Part shown: piece by piece, positions 33,703 through 42,232 of the stretch
How positions within the stretch are numbered: position 1 is the first letter of the stretch
How the letters are laid out: each line of letters begins with the position of its first letter
Source of the DNA: Cyclobacteriaceae bacterium
GTDB taxonomy: Bacteria; Bacteroidota; Bacteroidia; Cytophagales; Cyclobacteriaceae
DNA length: 64,000 nt
NCBI GenBank assembly: GCA_016787725.1
Contig: JAEUTZ010000015.1
Coordinates: 62,001 to 126,000 of the forward strand
Reading direction: 5' to 3'
Program-made: the position numbers and the translations under genes
Notes under the pieces: generated by a model
Database searches by the model: none
Told to the model about the DNA's origin: nothing
Seen by the model: only the letters and a program-made list of their open reading frames with translations

Positions 33703-33795
33703 GATCTGTTCTTGATGGGCAAATGCCCATTCATCACTTTCCTCTTTTGATTCCGGCCATCCGCTAGTAGAATTACTTTTTTAGAATTCCTTCTT

Positions 33796-36192
33796 ATGCA
33801 AAGAACTTATCCCCTTCTGATCTTCCTGCTGATGGCAAGCTGCCTGACCCCATCCTCTGACAATGAATTAATACTCTCCGGATTGGAAGGAACTGTTGAA
33901 GTGCTGCGCGATGAAAATGGTGTTAACCACATCTATGCGCAAAATGAGCACGACCTATTTTTTGCCCAGGGATATTGTGCTGCCAAAGACCGGCTCTTTC
34001 AATTTGAAGTGTGGCGCAGGCAGGCCACTGGAACCACGGCTGAAATTTGGGGCGAAGCTGAACTGAAACGCGACATCGGAGCCCGCCTTTTTAAATATCG
34101 GGGTGATTTGACAAAGGAGTTTAATCATTATCACCCCCGTGGCGCTGCCATTATCAAGGCCTTTACAGACGGCATCAACGCTTACATCGCGGCAACAGAA
34201 AAAGATCCCACCCTACTCCCTCTTGAATTTCAACTTCTGGGCATTTCTGCCGGTCGCTGGACTCCGGATATGATCATTTCCAGACACCAGGGTTTGTTGG
34301 GCAACCTGCCTGATGAAATAAACCACGCCCGTGCGGTAGTGCGGCTTGGCGCAGAAAAAGTAAAAGCACTGCGGGTTTTTGAACCCGGCAACCCCCGCCT
34401 GGCCTTGGATCCCAACATTGATCCGGAAGGACTCTTTGAAAATATCCTGGAAGTGTATGAGGCTTTTCGCAAGCCACTGTCTTTTAAACCGGAGCACCTC
34501 GTAATGGCCCGGAACACAAATAATGAACTATACCAACAATTGGCTGCCGAGGATGCGCGTGCCTATAAAGAAATGATCGACACCGAATTGCGTTCCATTG
34601 GCAGTAACAATTGGATTGTAAGCGGGTCCAGAACCGATACAGGTTTGCCAATGCTCGCGAATGATCCCCACCGCGCGGTTGCCGTTCCTTCGCTCCGATA
34701 CATGGTACACCTGAACGCTCCGGGTTGGAATGTAGTGGGCGGTGGCGAACCCACCATCCCCGGTGTTTCCATTGGGCACAATGAATCCGGATCCTGGGGC
34801 CTTACCATTTTTGATATCGACAGTGAAGACCTGATGGTGTATGACCTGAATCCAAAAAACCAAAATCAATATCTGTACCGGGGTGCCTGGGAGGAAATGA
34901 CGATTATTCCGGATACAATTCACGTCAAAAATTCAGAGCTTGTTAGGATTGACCATAAGTATACACGACACGGCCCGGTAACCTTCATTGATTCAAAACG
35001 AAATAAAGCTTACGCTGTACGCGCTGCCTGGTTGGAGCCGGGCGGTGCGCCTTACCTTGCCAGCCTTCGCATGAATGGGGCCTCCACCTGGGAAGAATTT
35101 CGGGAGGCCTGCTCCTACAGCCACATTCCAGGCGAAAACATGATCTGGGCCGACAAGCAAGGAAATATTGGCTGGCAAACGGTGGGCATCGCACCCATCC
35201 GTAAAAATTGGGATGGCTTGGTGCCCGTGCCTGGAGACGGTCGCTATGAATGGGAAGGATTTCTACCGATAAATGAACTACCCCATGTGTTTAATCCTGA
35301 TAAAGGCTATTGGGTTACCGCCAACGAAAACTTAGTAGCTCCTGATTATCCGCATCGGTATGCCGTGGGTTGGGAATGGGCCGACAGCAGCCGGGCCAAT
35401 CGTATCAATTCGGTACTGAGTTTAACGGATAAAGTCAGTAGTACCGACATGCAACAACTGCAATTTGATTACTTCAGCAATCCCGCGAAACAATTAGTTC
35501 CTTACCTAAAAAATATAGACCCCGAAAATTCCGATACCGGCCAGCTGATCAAAATGCTGTTGGCATGGGATTACATCATGGATAAAAATTCAGTAGCGGC
35601 CGGTATTTATGCTGCCTGGGAAAAGAAACTGGTGGAGAATGCCTACCCTTTATTTGTTCCGGAACAGGGGCGTGAGGTTATCAAATCAGTTTCGTTAAAA
35701 AAGGTTATCAGTTGGGTAAAGGTTGATCGCCCCGAACTACAAGGTCGCAATCAGTTTTTATTGGCTTGCCTGGAAGAGGCTGTGGAGAACTTGAAAAAGA
35801 AGCTTGGTACCGATGTGTCGAAATGGCACTACGGCCAGCCAGCGTACCATCACGTATTGATAAAACATCCGTTAAGCAATGCTGTGAATGATTCCCTTCG
35901 GTCTATTTTAGAATGTGGTCCGCTTGCCCGTGGTGGTTCATCTTCCACTCCAGGGGTTACCAGCAATAACGACAACCAAAGCCATGGTGCAACCTTTCGC
36001 ATGGTGGCTGATCTGACTGATTGGGACAAAACATTATTCACCAACGCACCCGGGCAAAGTGGAAACCCGGAAAGTCCATACTATAAAAACCTGTTTGAAC
36101 GCTGGGCTAATGATCAACACGTTCCCGTGTACTTTAGCCGTGATAAGATTGAACGGGCATCGAAAGAGAAATGGGTCTTGAAGGCCAGGTAA
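33796..36192 (+). CDS. Penicillin acylase family lipoprotein
   Basis: A 798-residue N-terminal nucleophile hydrolase precursor. The lipobox is L-M-A-S-C16. The alpha chain (about 30-269) is followed by the self-cleavage site I-G-S270-N-N-W, with S270 the expected N-terminal nucleophile of the beta chain; H-D-P-H-R-like (ANDPHRAV) and other family motifs follow. These enzymes cleave amide bonds of beta-lactams, acyl-homoserine lactones or other acylated amines. It is anchored to a membrane on the periplasmic side. The gene stands alone. Confidence 0.92.
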   Translation: MQRTYPLLIFLLMASCLTPSSDNELILSGLEGTVEVLRDENGVNHIYAQNEHDLFFAQGYCAAKDRLFQFEVWRRQATGTTAEIWGEAELKRDIGARLFKYRGDLTKEFNHYHPRGAAIIKAFTDGINAYIAATEKDPTLLPLEFQLLGISAGRWTPDMIISRHQGLLGNLPDEINHARAVVRLGAEKVKALRVFEPGNPRLALDPNIDPEGLFENILEVYEAFRKPLSFKPEHLVMARNTNNELYQQLAAEDARAYKEMIDTELRSIGSNNWIVSGSRTDTGLPMLANDPHRAVAVPSLRYMVHLNAPGWNVVGGGEPTIPGVSIGHNESGSWGLTIFDIDSEDLMVYDLNPKNQNQYLYRGAWEEMTIIPDTIHVKNSELVRIDHKYTRHGPVTFIDSKRNKAYAVRAAWLEPGGAPYLASLRMNGASTWEEFREACSYSHIPGENMIWADKQGNIGWQTVGIAPIRKNWDGLVPVPGDGRYEWEGFLPINELPHVFNPDKGYWVTANENLVAPDYPHRYAVGWEWADSSRANRINSVLSLTDKVSSTDMQQLQFDYFSNPAKQLVPYLKNIDPENSDTGQLIKMLLAWDYIMDKNSVAAGIYAAWEKKLVENAYPLFVPEQGREVIKSVSLKKVISWVKVDRPELQGRNQFLLACLEEAVENLKKKLGTDVSKWHYGQPAYHHVLIKHPLSNAVNDSLRSILECGPLARGGSSSTPGVTSNNDNQSHGATFRMVADLTDWDKTLFTNAPGQSGNPESPYYKNLFERWANDQHVPVYFSRDKIERASKEKWVLKAR

Positions 36193-36233
36193 CACATGTC
36201 AATACCGATCAAAAAGTTTGGCTACCTTGAATT

Positions 36234-36860
36234 ATGACCGATCCCGATCTTATTCGAACCTCCCTGCCTCACCTTGGGAGTGAATTGCAAGCGGCCTTTG
36301 CCCGCGAAGGGGTGATTAAAGAATTCCCATCTCAAACTGAAATTCTGCATGAAGGACAGCATGTAACAATGATTCCACTGGTATTGGAGGGTCTCATTAA
36401 AGTGTTTACCCGCAATGAAGAACGCGAACTGCTGCTTTATTATATCGAGCCCCGCGAAAGTTGTGTGATGTCTTTTTTGGCTGGAATAAAAAATCAACCG
36501 AGCAAAATCTTTGCAGTAACCGAGTCCCCGTCAACGCTGCTATTGTTACCTGCCCGCAATGTGGAGACCTGGATACAGGAATTTCCCCGCCTCAATAATC
36601 TCTTTTATGATCTTTATAATACCCGGTACTCGGAGTTAATTGATACACTGAATCAACTTATCTTTCAACGATTGGATACCCGCATCTATGAATACCTGAA
36701 AGAAAAAAGTCGGGTGAAGACGTCACGCTTCCTGGATTTGCGACACCGCGAAATTGCATCCGAGTTGGGCACTTCGCGTGAAGTAATTACGCGGGTGTTG
36801 AAAAAGCTGGAAAAGGAAGGCAAAGTTCGGCAAACAGAAAAAGGTATTGAATTGATTTGA
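36234..36860 (+). CDS. Crp/Fnr-family regulator, CRP-like helix
   Basis: A 208-residue regulator with a cyclic-nucleotide-binding-like barrel (about 20-115), dimer helix, and HTH (about 155-195). The recognition helix S-R-E-V-I-T-R-V-L has the R-E-x-x-x-R arrangement with which E. coli CRP reads GTGA half-sites, unlike the Fnr-like protein at the window start. A GTGA-N6-TCAC palindrome lies 37 bases downstream of its stop, before two small membrane protein genes, suggesting a local target. There is no cysteine cluster for Fe-S. Confidence 0.9.
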   Translation: MTDPDLIRTSLPHLGSELQAAFAREGVIKEFPSQTEILHEGQHVTMIPLVLEGLIKVFTRNEERELLLYYIEPRESCVMSFLAGIKNQPSKIFAVTESPSTLLLLPARNVETWIQEFPRLNNLFYDLYNTRYSELIDTLNQLIFQRLDTRIYEYLKEKSRVKTSRFLDLRHREIASELGTSREVITRVLKKLEKEGKVRQTEKGIELI

Positions 36861-36897
36861 TTCTTTTCTTCTGTCATTCAACATGTTACAACCTGTG

Positions 36898-36913
36898 GTG
36901 ACCAGAGTCACCG
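36898..36913 (+). promoter_or_regulatory. CRP-like operator GGTGAC-CAGA-GTCACC
   Basis: A perfect 6-4-6 palindrome containing GTGA-N6-TCAC, the core of CRP-type sites. It lies between the CRP-like regulator gene and the two small membrane protein genes, about 47 bases before ATG 36960. Confidence 0.6.
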
Positions 36914-36959
36914 CTTTCCAAGGGAAGCATCCCCGACATTCGTATCAACAACGTCAACC

Positions 36960-37052
36960 ATGAGCAAAGTTCTGAAACTGCTGATCGTTTGTGTCATCTG
37001 TGTGGGACTTGCCTATGGAGTCGTAAAAGCAATCGAATTATTTATCAACTAA
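36960..37052 (+). CDS. 30-residue single-helix membrane peptide
   Basis: A very short reading frame: ATG, two polar residues, a helix rich in L, I, V, C and G (about residues 4-24) and a short charged tail, ending in TAA. It has two cysteines inside the helix (C11 and C14). It lies 12 bases before the DUF2892 gene, downstream of the CRP-like operator, so it may be the first gene of a two-gene unit. There is no family that I recognise; the case rests on context and composition. Confidence 0.5.
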   Translation: MSKVLKLLIVCVICVGLAYGVVKAIELFIN

Positions 37053-37064
37053 AAAAATTGAGTT

Positions 37065-37277
37065 ATGAAAAAGAATGTAGGAAACATGGACAAAGTCATC
37101 CGAATTGTACTCTCCATCATTTTTGGGGTACTCTATTTTACTGGAACGGTTACCGGAACCCTGGGCCTCGCACTGGTTATTCTAGGTGGGATATTTGTTC
37201 TTACCAGCCTGGTTGGCTTTTGTCCGATTTACTCGATCGTAGGCTTAAATACGTGTCCCACAAAGAAAGTGGTTTGA
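37065..37277 (+). CDS. DUF2892 inner-membrane protein
   Basis: A 70-residue protein with the DUF2892 pattern: K-N-V-G-N-M-D-K-V-I-R-I at the start, two transmembrane helices, and a C-terminal L-V-G-F-C-P-I-Y-S-I-V-G-L-N-T-C with two conserved cysteines. DUF2892 also occurs fused to rhodanese domains (YgaP), which hints at sulfur or redox chemistry; here it is alone. It ends in a clear terminator. Confidence 0.88.
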   Translation: MKKNVGNMDKVIRIVLSIIFGVLYFTGTVTGTLGLALVILGGIFVLTSLVGFCPIYSIVGLNTCPTKKVV

Positions 37278-37301
37278 GAAGAATTTCTATCGATGAGAAC
37301 T

Positions 37302-37329
37302 ATGCCACTCAACCGGGTGGCATTTTTTT
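37302..37329 (+). terminator. Terminator of the small membrane protein unit
   Basis: ATGCCAC pairs with GTGGCAT across an 8-base loop and is followed by a run of seven T. It touches the stop codon of the convergent VTT gene. Confidence 0.85.
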
Positions 37330-37921
37330 ATCCATTAAACCAATTGGGAGAACTCCACACCAACCATCCATATAGCGCAAAACGGAACAGCCTGGAAATA
37401 CAAATCAATAGAAAAATTCTGAAGTTCATGTTAACCGAACCAGCCAGCATACAGGTGGCAGAAAATGGCACGGGTGTAACGGCTCCAACAAAAACGAGAA
37501 AGCCACCAAACTTTTTCAGGCTCTTATCATACTGCTTTAAATACTTCTCGCGAAGCCGGGTCTGATAAAATTCCGTCTTTGAAAAATTTTTTCCAATGGA
37601 ATACCCCAATATTCCCGCCCCATAGGAGATCACCGTCAAAATGGAAAGGTTGATCACAAACCCGGTTACATCAATGTCATCCAGAATCCAGATCATCATG
37701 AATAGCTCTGGAGGAATGATTCCAAAAATAATTTCTGACAGCGTATAGATACCATAGAGGATGGCCGGGTTGGCCCGGATGTCGTCAATATGACTGCGAA
37801 AATTATCCTGTATATATTCCTCCAGTAATATAAAGGCAGTGATGATAATGGCGAACCAAATCAATCCCTTGACCAGGTTGCGGAATAAAAAACTGGAGTG
37901 GGTCTCTTCTTGTTCCTGCAT
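37328..37921 (-). CDS. VTT/DedA-like membrane protein
   Basis: A 197-residue integral membrane protein with about five helices and the VTT (SNARE-associated/DedA) features: E-I-I-F-G-I-I-P-P-E-L re-entrant loop, G-Y-S-I-G-K-N-F after the next helix, and F-V-G-A-V-T-P-V-P-F-S. Relatives move lipids such as undecaprenyl phosphate or help keep membrane potential. It is the last gene of the PAS kinase-GNAT-VTT unit, 3 bases after the GNAT gene. Confidence 0.8.
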   Translation of the reverse strand: MQEQEETHSSFLFRNLVKGLIWFAIIITAFILLEEYIQDNFRSHIDDIRANPAILYGIYTLSEIIFGIIPPELFMMIWILDDIDVTGFVINLSILTVISYGAGILGYSIGKNFSKTEFYQTRLREKYLKQYDKSLKKFGGFLVFVGAVTPVPFSATCMLAGSVNMNFRIFLLICISRLFRFALYGWLVWSSPNWFNG

Positions 37922-37924
37922 ACC

Positions 37925-39094
37925 TTAATTCAAAATTGGCATTCGTTTAAATGGTTTCGATTCATCAAAAAGTTTCCGATAGGTGGCATGCTTCTTAACT
38001 ACCTGGGTGTTTATTTGTTCCGCCACCCGAATCATCTTTGGATTAAAATCTCCGATCCAGTTCATCTCATACTCCGTATAGGGAAACCCCTTTCCGTGCG
38101 CCAACTTCCTGAAATTTTCAATCATGGCGCCATCTACACCTTTGCCATGGTGTTCAGGTACAATTCCAAATAATATCCCAAAAGCCTTTTTGTTGGTGCT
38201 GCGGAACCGGTGCCAGACAAACTTAAGTTTGCCAAGCCAATCCATTTTTCCATTCACAAATTGAAAAATCTGGTTGACTTCCGGAAGGGATAGAAAGAAA
38301 GCAATAGGCTCCTTTTTATAATAGCCAAACCACAACAACTTTTCATCCATGACCGGCTTCATTTGCTTTATCAGGTGTTTGGCTTGAACTTCGGTTAGTT
38401 CGGGGATTTCGCCCCGTTTTGCCCATGCTTTGTTGTATACAAAACGAATCATTTCCGGCAACTTGCCCCATTCCGATTTTCGCAAATAACTAAAAGAATA
38501 TTCCGGATCTTTTTCAATCAACGCTGCTTTTTCATTGAGTCGATCCCCTATCGGACCTTTGATGGGTCGTCCGAAGGTAAGTTGGTAGAAATAAACCTGA
38601 AATCCATACGCTTCAAAAAGCTGCTGGTAGTAAGGAAAATTGTAATTGCATTGGTAGTTTGGCTGCCGGTCAAATCCGTCAATTAAAAGGCCCCACCACC
38701 GATCGCGATTTCCAAAATTGATAGGTCCGTCCATAGCTTCCATTCCGCGTTCCTGAAGCCACGTTTTACATTTGTCGAAAAGCATAAACGCGCCCCGCTG
38801 ATCATCGATGCATTCAAAGAAACCCAGGCCTCCGGTAGGCTGCTCATTTCCTTTGTTGGCTGTTTTCTGATTGACAAATGCAGCTACCCGGCCAATCGAT
38901 TTTCCCTGGTCATCAACGAGCAACCAGCGATTACAGGATCCGTGTTGAAAGGTCTTATTCTTATGGCTATCAAACACTCCTTCCACATCCACATCCAGGG
39001 GCCGAATCCATTTTTCAGAATTCTTATAGAGACGTACGGGAAGGTGAATAAACTCCTGCTTGTCACTTTCCGATTGTACCTCCTTGATTTGCAT
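37925..39094 (-). CDS. GNAT-like N-acetyltransferase, large form
   Basis: A 389-residue protein with a GNAT-like fold in the C-terminal half (about 200-375; F-G-I-V-P-E-H-H-G-K-G-V-D-G-A-M acetyl-CoA loop) and an N-terminal part with a second, degenerate GNAT-like region (G-R-V-A-A-F-V-N). Such proteins are common in Bacteroidota, often labelled hypothetical or YghO-like; the substrate is unknown. It lies 10 bases after the PAS kinase gene and 3 before the VTT gene. Confidence 0.75.
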   Translation of the reverse strand: MQIKEVQSESDKQEFIHLPVRLYKNSEKWIRPLDVDVEGVFDSHKNKTFQHGSCNRWLLVDDQGKSIGRVAAFVNQKTANKGNEQPTGGLGFFECIDDQRGAFMLFDKCKTWLQERGMEAMDGPINFGNRDRWWGLLIDGFDRQPNYQCNYNFPYYQQLFEAYGFQVYFYQLTFGRPIKGPIGDRLNEKAALIEKDPEYSFSYLRKSEWGKLPEMIRFVYNKAWAKRGEIPELTEVQAKHLIKQMKPVMDEKLLWFGYYKKEPIAFFLSLPEVNQIFQFVNGKMDWLGKLKFVWHRFRSTNKKAFGILFGIVPEHHGKGVDGAMIENFRKLAHGKGFPYTEYEMNWIGDFNPKMIRVAEQINTQVVKKHATYRKLFDESKPFKRMPILN

Positions 39095-39104
39095 GAGCCG
39101 ATTA

Positions 39105-40595
39105 CTAACTGGCAGCTACCAATTTATTGGGCAGGGTAATTTGAAATGTCGTTCCTGCATCCGGTTTGCTGGTAACCTTTAACTGGCCTCCCAACTTCTC
39201 TACCGCGTTTTTGACAATATACAATCCCAGTCCGGAACCTTCCGATTGCTCACTTGCTCGGTAAAACATCTCAAATATCTTGTTTAAGCTCTCGGCATGG
39301 ATTCCAATGCCATTATCCTTAAAAATAATAGATGCCTTGACAGAATCAATCTTTATCTGGACGTAAACCCGACAAATTTCTTCGTCAATTTTCCGGTACT
39401 TGATGGCATTCGAAATCAGATTCCTGAAAATCTCTCCAATCCGCCAGGGGTCACTGTAAAATTCGGATCCTTCAATGTGTAGCTCGCGTTTCACCTGATC
39501 AGCCCCGTGCATATAACTAAGGTCCTGGAAGGTCTTTTCAATTACAGCCTGAAAGTCGATCGCTCCGGTTTTAACATCCAGCTTCAAATTTTTGGAATGG
39601 CTGAGTACATCGCTTATGAAATTATCCAGCTGTCCCACTTTGTTGCCGATGATTTTTAAATACTCAGCTGGATTATCATGATTGCCGGGCATCCGTGCCA
39701 GGTTCACCAACCCTAATACCGAGGAAAGCGGAGCGCGAAGATCGTGCGAAACTTTATAGACAAAGTTGTCCAACTCGGAGTTCCGGATCTTCAGCTCTTC
39801 CTCAATTTTTTTCTGATCGGTGATGTCTACGTAAACACCAAAAATGCCAATGGTCTCGTTCTCAAAATGGATGGGTACTCCGTAAATAATAACGGAAACG
39901 GGAATGTCGTCTCTTCGCAGGCGGGTTGTTTCTATTCGAACAACTTGTTCTGACGAGATGAGCGTATTTAAATCATTCCCTTCCGATTCCAACGCCTCAG
40001 GAACGATAAACTGGTTCAGACTTTTACCTTTCAGTTCGGTGATGGTATACCCGAATAATTGCTCAAATCCCGGATTAACCTGTTGAACATTGCCGGAGCT
40101 ATCCAACAGAACAATGGCCATCGGAGAACTATTGAACAGTTCTGAAAAAAGGGTAGCTGCTTCGCGATAGCGCACCTCTGCTTCTTTTTGTTTGATCTCC
40201 AATTCCTTGCGTTCACGAATGTCACTGATCACGCCACTCCACGCGATCCGTCCATCCGGTAGCTGAACAGGTTCACACGATGCCTCCACCCACTTAATTT
40301 GTCCTAAAGCCGTAACAACCCGGCCTTCCCATTGGATGGGCTTTACCCCATTTATCGCATCTTCCATGATCGCCTCAAACTCCGTCCAGTCATCACGGTG
40401 AATGAAAATCTTCATCGGATAGGACCCGCTGAGCAAAACGTCTTGAGAAATCCCAAGGATCTTTTCACACGACCCGCTCAAATAGGTAAAATCGCGCGCT
40501 CCATCCGGATAAACGGTATACTCAAACACGACAACAGGCAGGTTGTCAATGATCTGTTGCATGCTGAGCGTCTCGGTTCGCTTATTCGTACTCAT
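39105..40595 (-). CDS. PAS-domain sensor histidine kinase (cytoplasmic)
   Basis: A 496-residue soluble kinase: a PAS fold (about 10-140, PAS_3-like with the PAC tail WSGVISDIRERKE), a second PAS (about 150-275, S-P-M-A-I-V-L-L-D), then HisKA with K-V-S-H-D-L-R-A-P-L and HATPase with N-A-I-K-Y, D-N-G-I-G-I and G-S-G-L-G-L-Y. No transmembrane helix, no receiver domain and no adjacent response regulator, so its partner is elsewhere. It is the first gene of a likely operon with GNAT and VTT genes. Confidence 0.92.
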   Translation of the reverse strand: MSTNKRTETLSMQQIIDNLPVVVFEYTVYPDGARDFTYLSGSCEKILGISQDVLLSGSYPMKIFIHRDDWTEFEAIMEDAINGVKPIQWEGRVVTALGQIKWVEASCEPVQLPDGRIAWSGVISDIRERKELEIKQKEAEVRYREAATLFSELFNSSPMAIVLLDSSGNVQQVNPGFEQLFGYTITELKGKSLNQFIVPEALESEGNDLNTLISSEQVVRIETTRLRRDDIPVSVIIYGVPIHFENETIGIFGVYVDITDQKKIEEELKIRNSELDNFVYKVSHDLRAPLSSVLGLVNLARMPGNHDNPAEYLKIIGNKVGQLDNFISDVLSHSKNLKLDVKTGAIDFQAVIEKTFQDLSYMHGADQVKRELHIEGSEFYSDPWRIGEIFRNLISNAIKYRKIDEEICRVYVQIKIDSVKASIIFKDNGIGIHAESLNKIFEMFYRASEQSEGSGLGLYIVKNAVEKLGGQLKVTSKPDAGTTFQITLPNKLVAAS

Positions 40596-40747
40596 CGAAA
40601 AATATACCCAACGGGTAAGATAAATACTTTTTAATAAATAGACAGGGTTACGTAAGAGTTAAGTAAGAATGATGAATTAAAGCGAAGATCACTAAAGCCG
40701 AAATGAAGATCGCTTCAAAATCCCCAAACACCTTTACCCTTACATGG

Positions 40748-41362
40748 TCAAAATAGATAAACACAAGAAGTAATGAGCCCTTCTCTCCAATTTTTTTCAG
40801 CGATTAGTTTCCCGCCTGCCTCGTGCAGGATGTTTTTCCAGGCAGGTAATCGAGTGGTTCTTAATCCGGTAATTAACCAAAAGAATAAGTACATCATTCT
40901 TATCTGGACTCTCTGCCATGTACTATTCGCTGTAAATTCCGTTACCAACCAACAGGCACCGGGAACGATGCGGTTTGCAAGGTCCCCTGTAAATTTCTTA
41001 AGCTCCACATTTTCAAAATGGTCGAGATAAAAGTTAGTCATCACGCAGTCATAATCCCGGTCGGGAATGTCCCCTTCCGTGCCGCAGATCCAACGGATAT
41101 TTGGCAACACAGTATTCTTTCGGGCCCTGGTAATCATTCCGGGTGATGCATCGATATAATGAATTTCCAATTGTTGGTTTACTTTTTCAATGGCAGGTAA
41201 GATCCAACCCGTGCCTCCCCCCAACAAGAGCAACTTCTTCCTTGCAGCCAGGTACGGGATAAAATTCCGTTGAGAATCCTGAATACTTTTGCCTATGACA
41301 ATCCTCGCAAGATCATCATAAAATGGAGCCAACTGGCTATATCCCCTTGAAAGCCTGTTCAT
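40748..41362 (-). CDS. Class I SAM-dependent methyltransferase
   Basis: A 204-residue Rossmann-type methyltransferase with motif I L-L-L-G-G-G-T-G-W-I, acidic ribose-binding D in Y-I-D-A-S-P-G-M and motif IV C-V-M-T-N-F-Y-L-D-H-F. It resembles UbiE/COQ5-like enzymes, which methylate quinone rings. Its start overlaps the UbiA-like gene stop (ATGA), so the pair may act on one prenyl-lipid or quinone-like product; this is inferred. The C-terminus has a hydrophobic stretch. Confidence 0.85.
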   Translation of the reverse strand: MNRLSRGYSQLAPFYDDLARIVIGKSIQDSQRNFIPYLAARKKLLLLGGGTGWILPAIEKVNQQLEIHYIDASPGMITRARKNTVLPNIRWICGTEGDIPDRDYDCVMTNFYLDHFENVELKKFTGDLANRIVPGACWLVTEFTANSTWQRVQIRMMYLFFWLITGLRTTRLPAWKNILHEAGGKLIAEKNWREGLITSCVYLF

Positions 41363-42165
41363 CGCATGACTTCCAGCATGGGTAAAAGAAAAACCGAATC
41401 GCCCCAGAGGCGGTAGCGATCATCCCCCCTGAAATAATCGGGATAATAAAATATGATAAACAATATTGCTATCATAATCATCAGTGGAATCCACATCGGT
41501 GATCTAAAAACAATAAACATCCCTGTCGCCATCGTGCCTGTGGCAAGAAACAAAGTAAAGAGTATTCTCTCCGCTTTTCGCTTACCCCATCGGGTTACAA
41601 AGGACAACCGTCTATCTTGTTGATCGCTTTCTAGTTCAAACCAGGAGAACAGCAGTAAGTTGATCAGGGCAATTAAAAATGTAAAGAAGATGGCGAAGAC
41701 CTGATCAACCGAAAGTGTTACAACTTGTACGGTTGAAGAGGGAAACAACACGCCTGCGGTGTATAGGAGAGCCACCATTATCTCTTTCCATGGCAATCTG
41801 TTTTGGATAAGTAGATAAATCCCCACCAGGGTGCCGAGCACAAAACCGTATAACAAGACGGGTGGGCGTAAAAAGAAAATCAAAGAAAGGACAATGCCGG
41901 TGGCAAGCAGGGTGATTATCCAAAGTGTGCGATGATGCTGCTGATGAAACCGGTGTCGTTTGGTAGACGCTGGCATTTCCATCCTTCTCACATCCAGCAA
42001 TCGATCAACCGTATAAATAATCCAAACGGCTAATCCCAGGGCAAGAATCCCCTGAAACCGGGGCTCAACTTGCAATACTTTTGAAAAATAAAGCGCCACC
42101 ACCACTGCCCCTCCTGCAACATCCAGACTTAGCAAATTCACAGCACGGTAAAATCGTAGCAGCAT
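41359..42165 (-). CDS. UbiA-like prenyltransferase family membrane protein
   Basis: A 268-residue protein with about eight transmembrane helices. It has Y-T-V-D-R-L-L-D-V in place of the first UbiA NDxxDxxxD motif and S-W-F-E-L-E-S-D-Q-Q-D-R-R in place of the second, so both acidic clusters exist in modified form. UbiA enzymes attach isoprenoid chains to aromatic or other acceptors. The modified motif means that the activity is unsure. It is coupled by a 4-base overlap to a SAM methyltransferase. Confidence 0.72.
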   Translation of the reverse strand: MLLRFYRAVNLLSLDVAGGAVVVALYFSKVLQVEPRFQGILALGLAVWIIYTVDRLLDVRRMEMPASTKRHRFHQQHHRTLWIITLLATGIVLSLIFFLRPPVLLYGFVLGTLVGIYLLIQNRLPWKEIMVALLYTAGVLFPSSTVQVVTLSVDQVFAIFFTFLIALINLLLFSWFELESDQQDRRLSFVTRWGKRKAERILFTLFLATGTMATGMFIVFRSPMWIPLMIMIAILFIIFYYPDYFRGDDRYRLWGDSVFLLPMLEVMR

Positions 42166-42169
42166 GGTG

Positions 42170-42177
42170 CAAATGTA
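42170..42177 (-). promoter_or_regulatory. -7 box for the UbiA-like gene; probably leaderless
   Basis: TACATTTG on the minus strand fits the consensus and ends 4 bases before the ATG at 42165. Confidence 0.5.
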
Positions 42178-42183
42178 AAGAAG

Positions 42184-42209
42184 AAGCCCTCCGGATTCCA
42201 GAGGGCTTT
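42184..42209 (-). terminator. Terminator of the ATP synthase operon
   Basis: AAGCCCTC pairs with GAGGGCTT (8 bp, 9-base loop), followed on the minus strand by a T-rich CTTCTTT, 24 bases after the atpG stop. Confidence 0.75.
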
Positions 42210-42232
42210 GTACACGTGTTTTTTCAATATTG

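Noticed and set aside
33715-33730. Hairpin ATGGGC-AAAT-GCCCAT after the class V aminotransferase gene.
   Set aside because: The 6-bp stem has no T-run; too weak to call a terminator.
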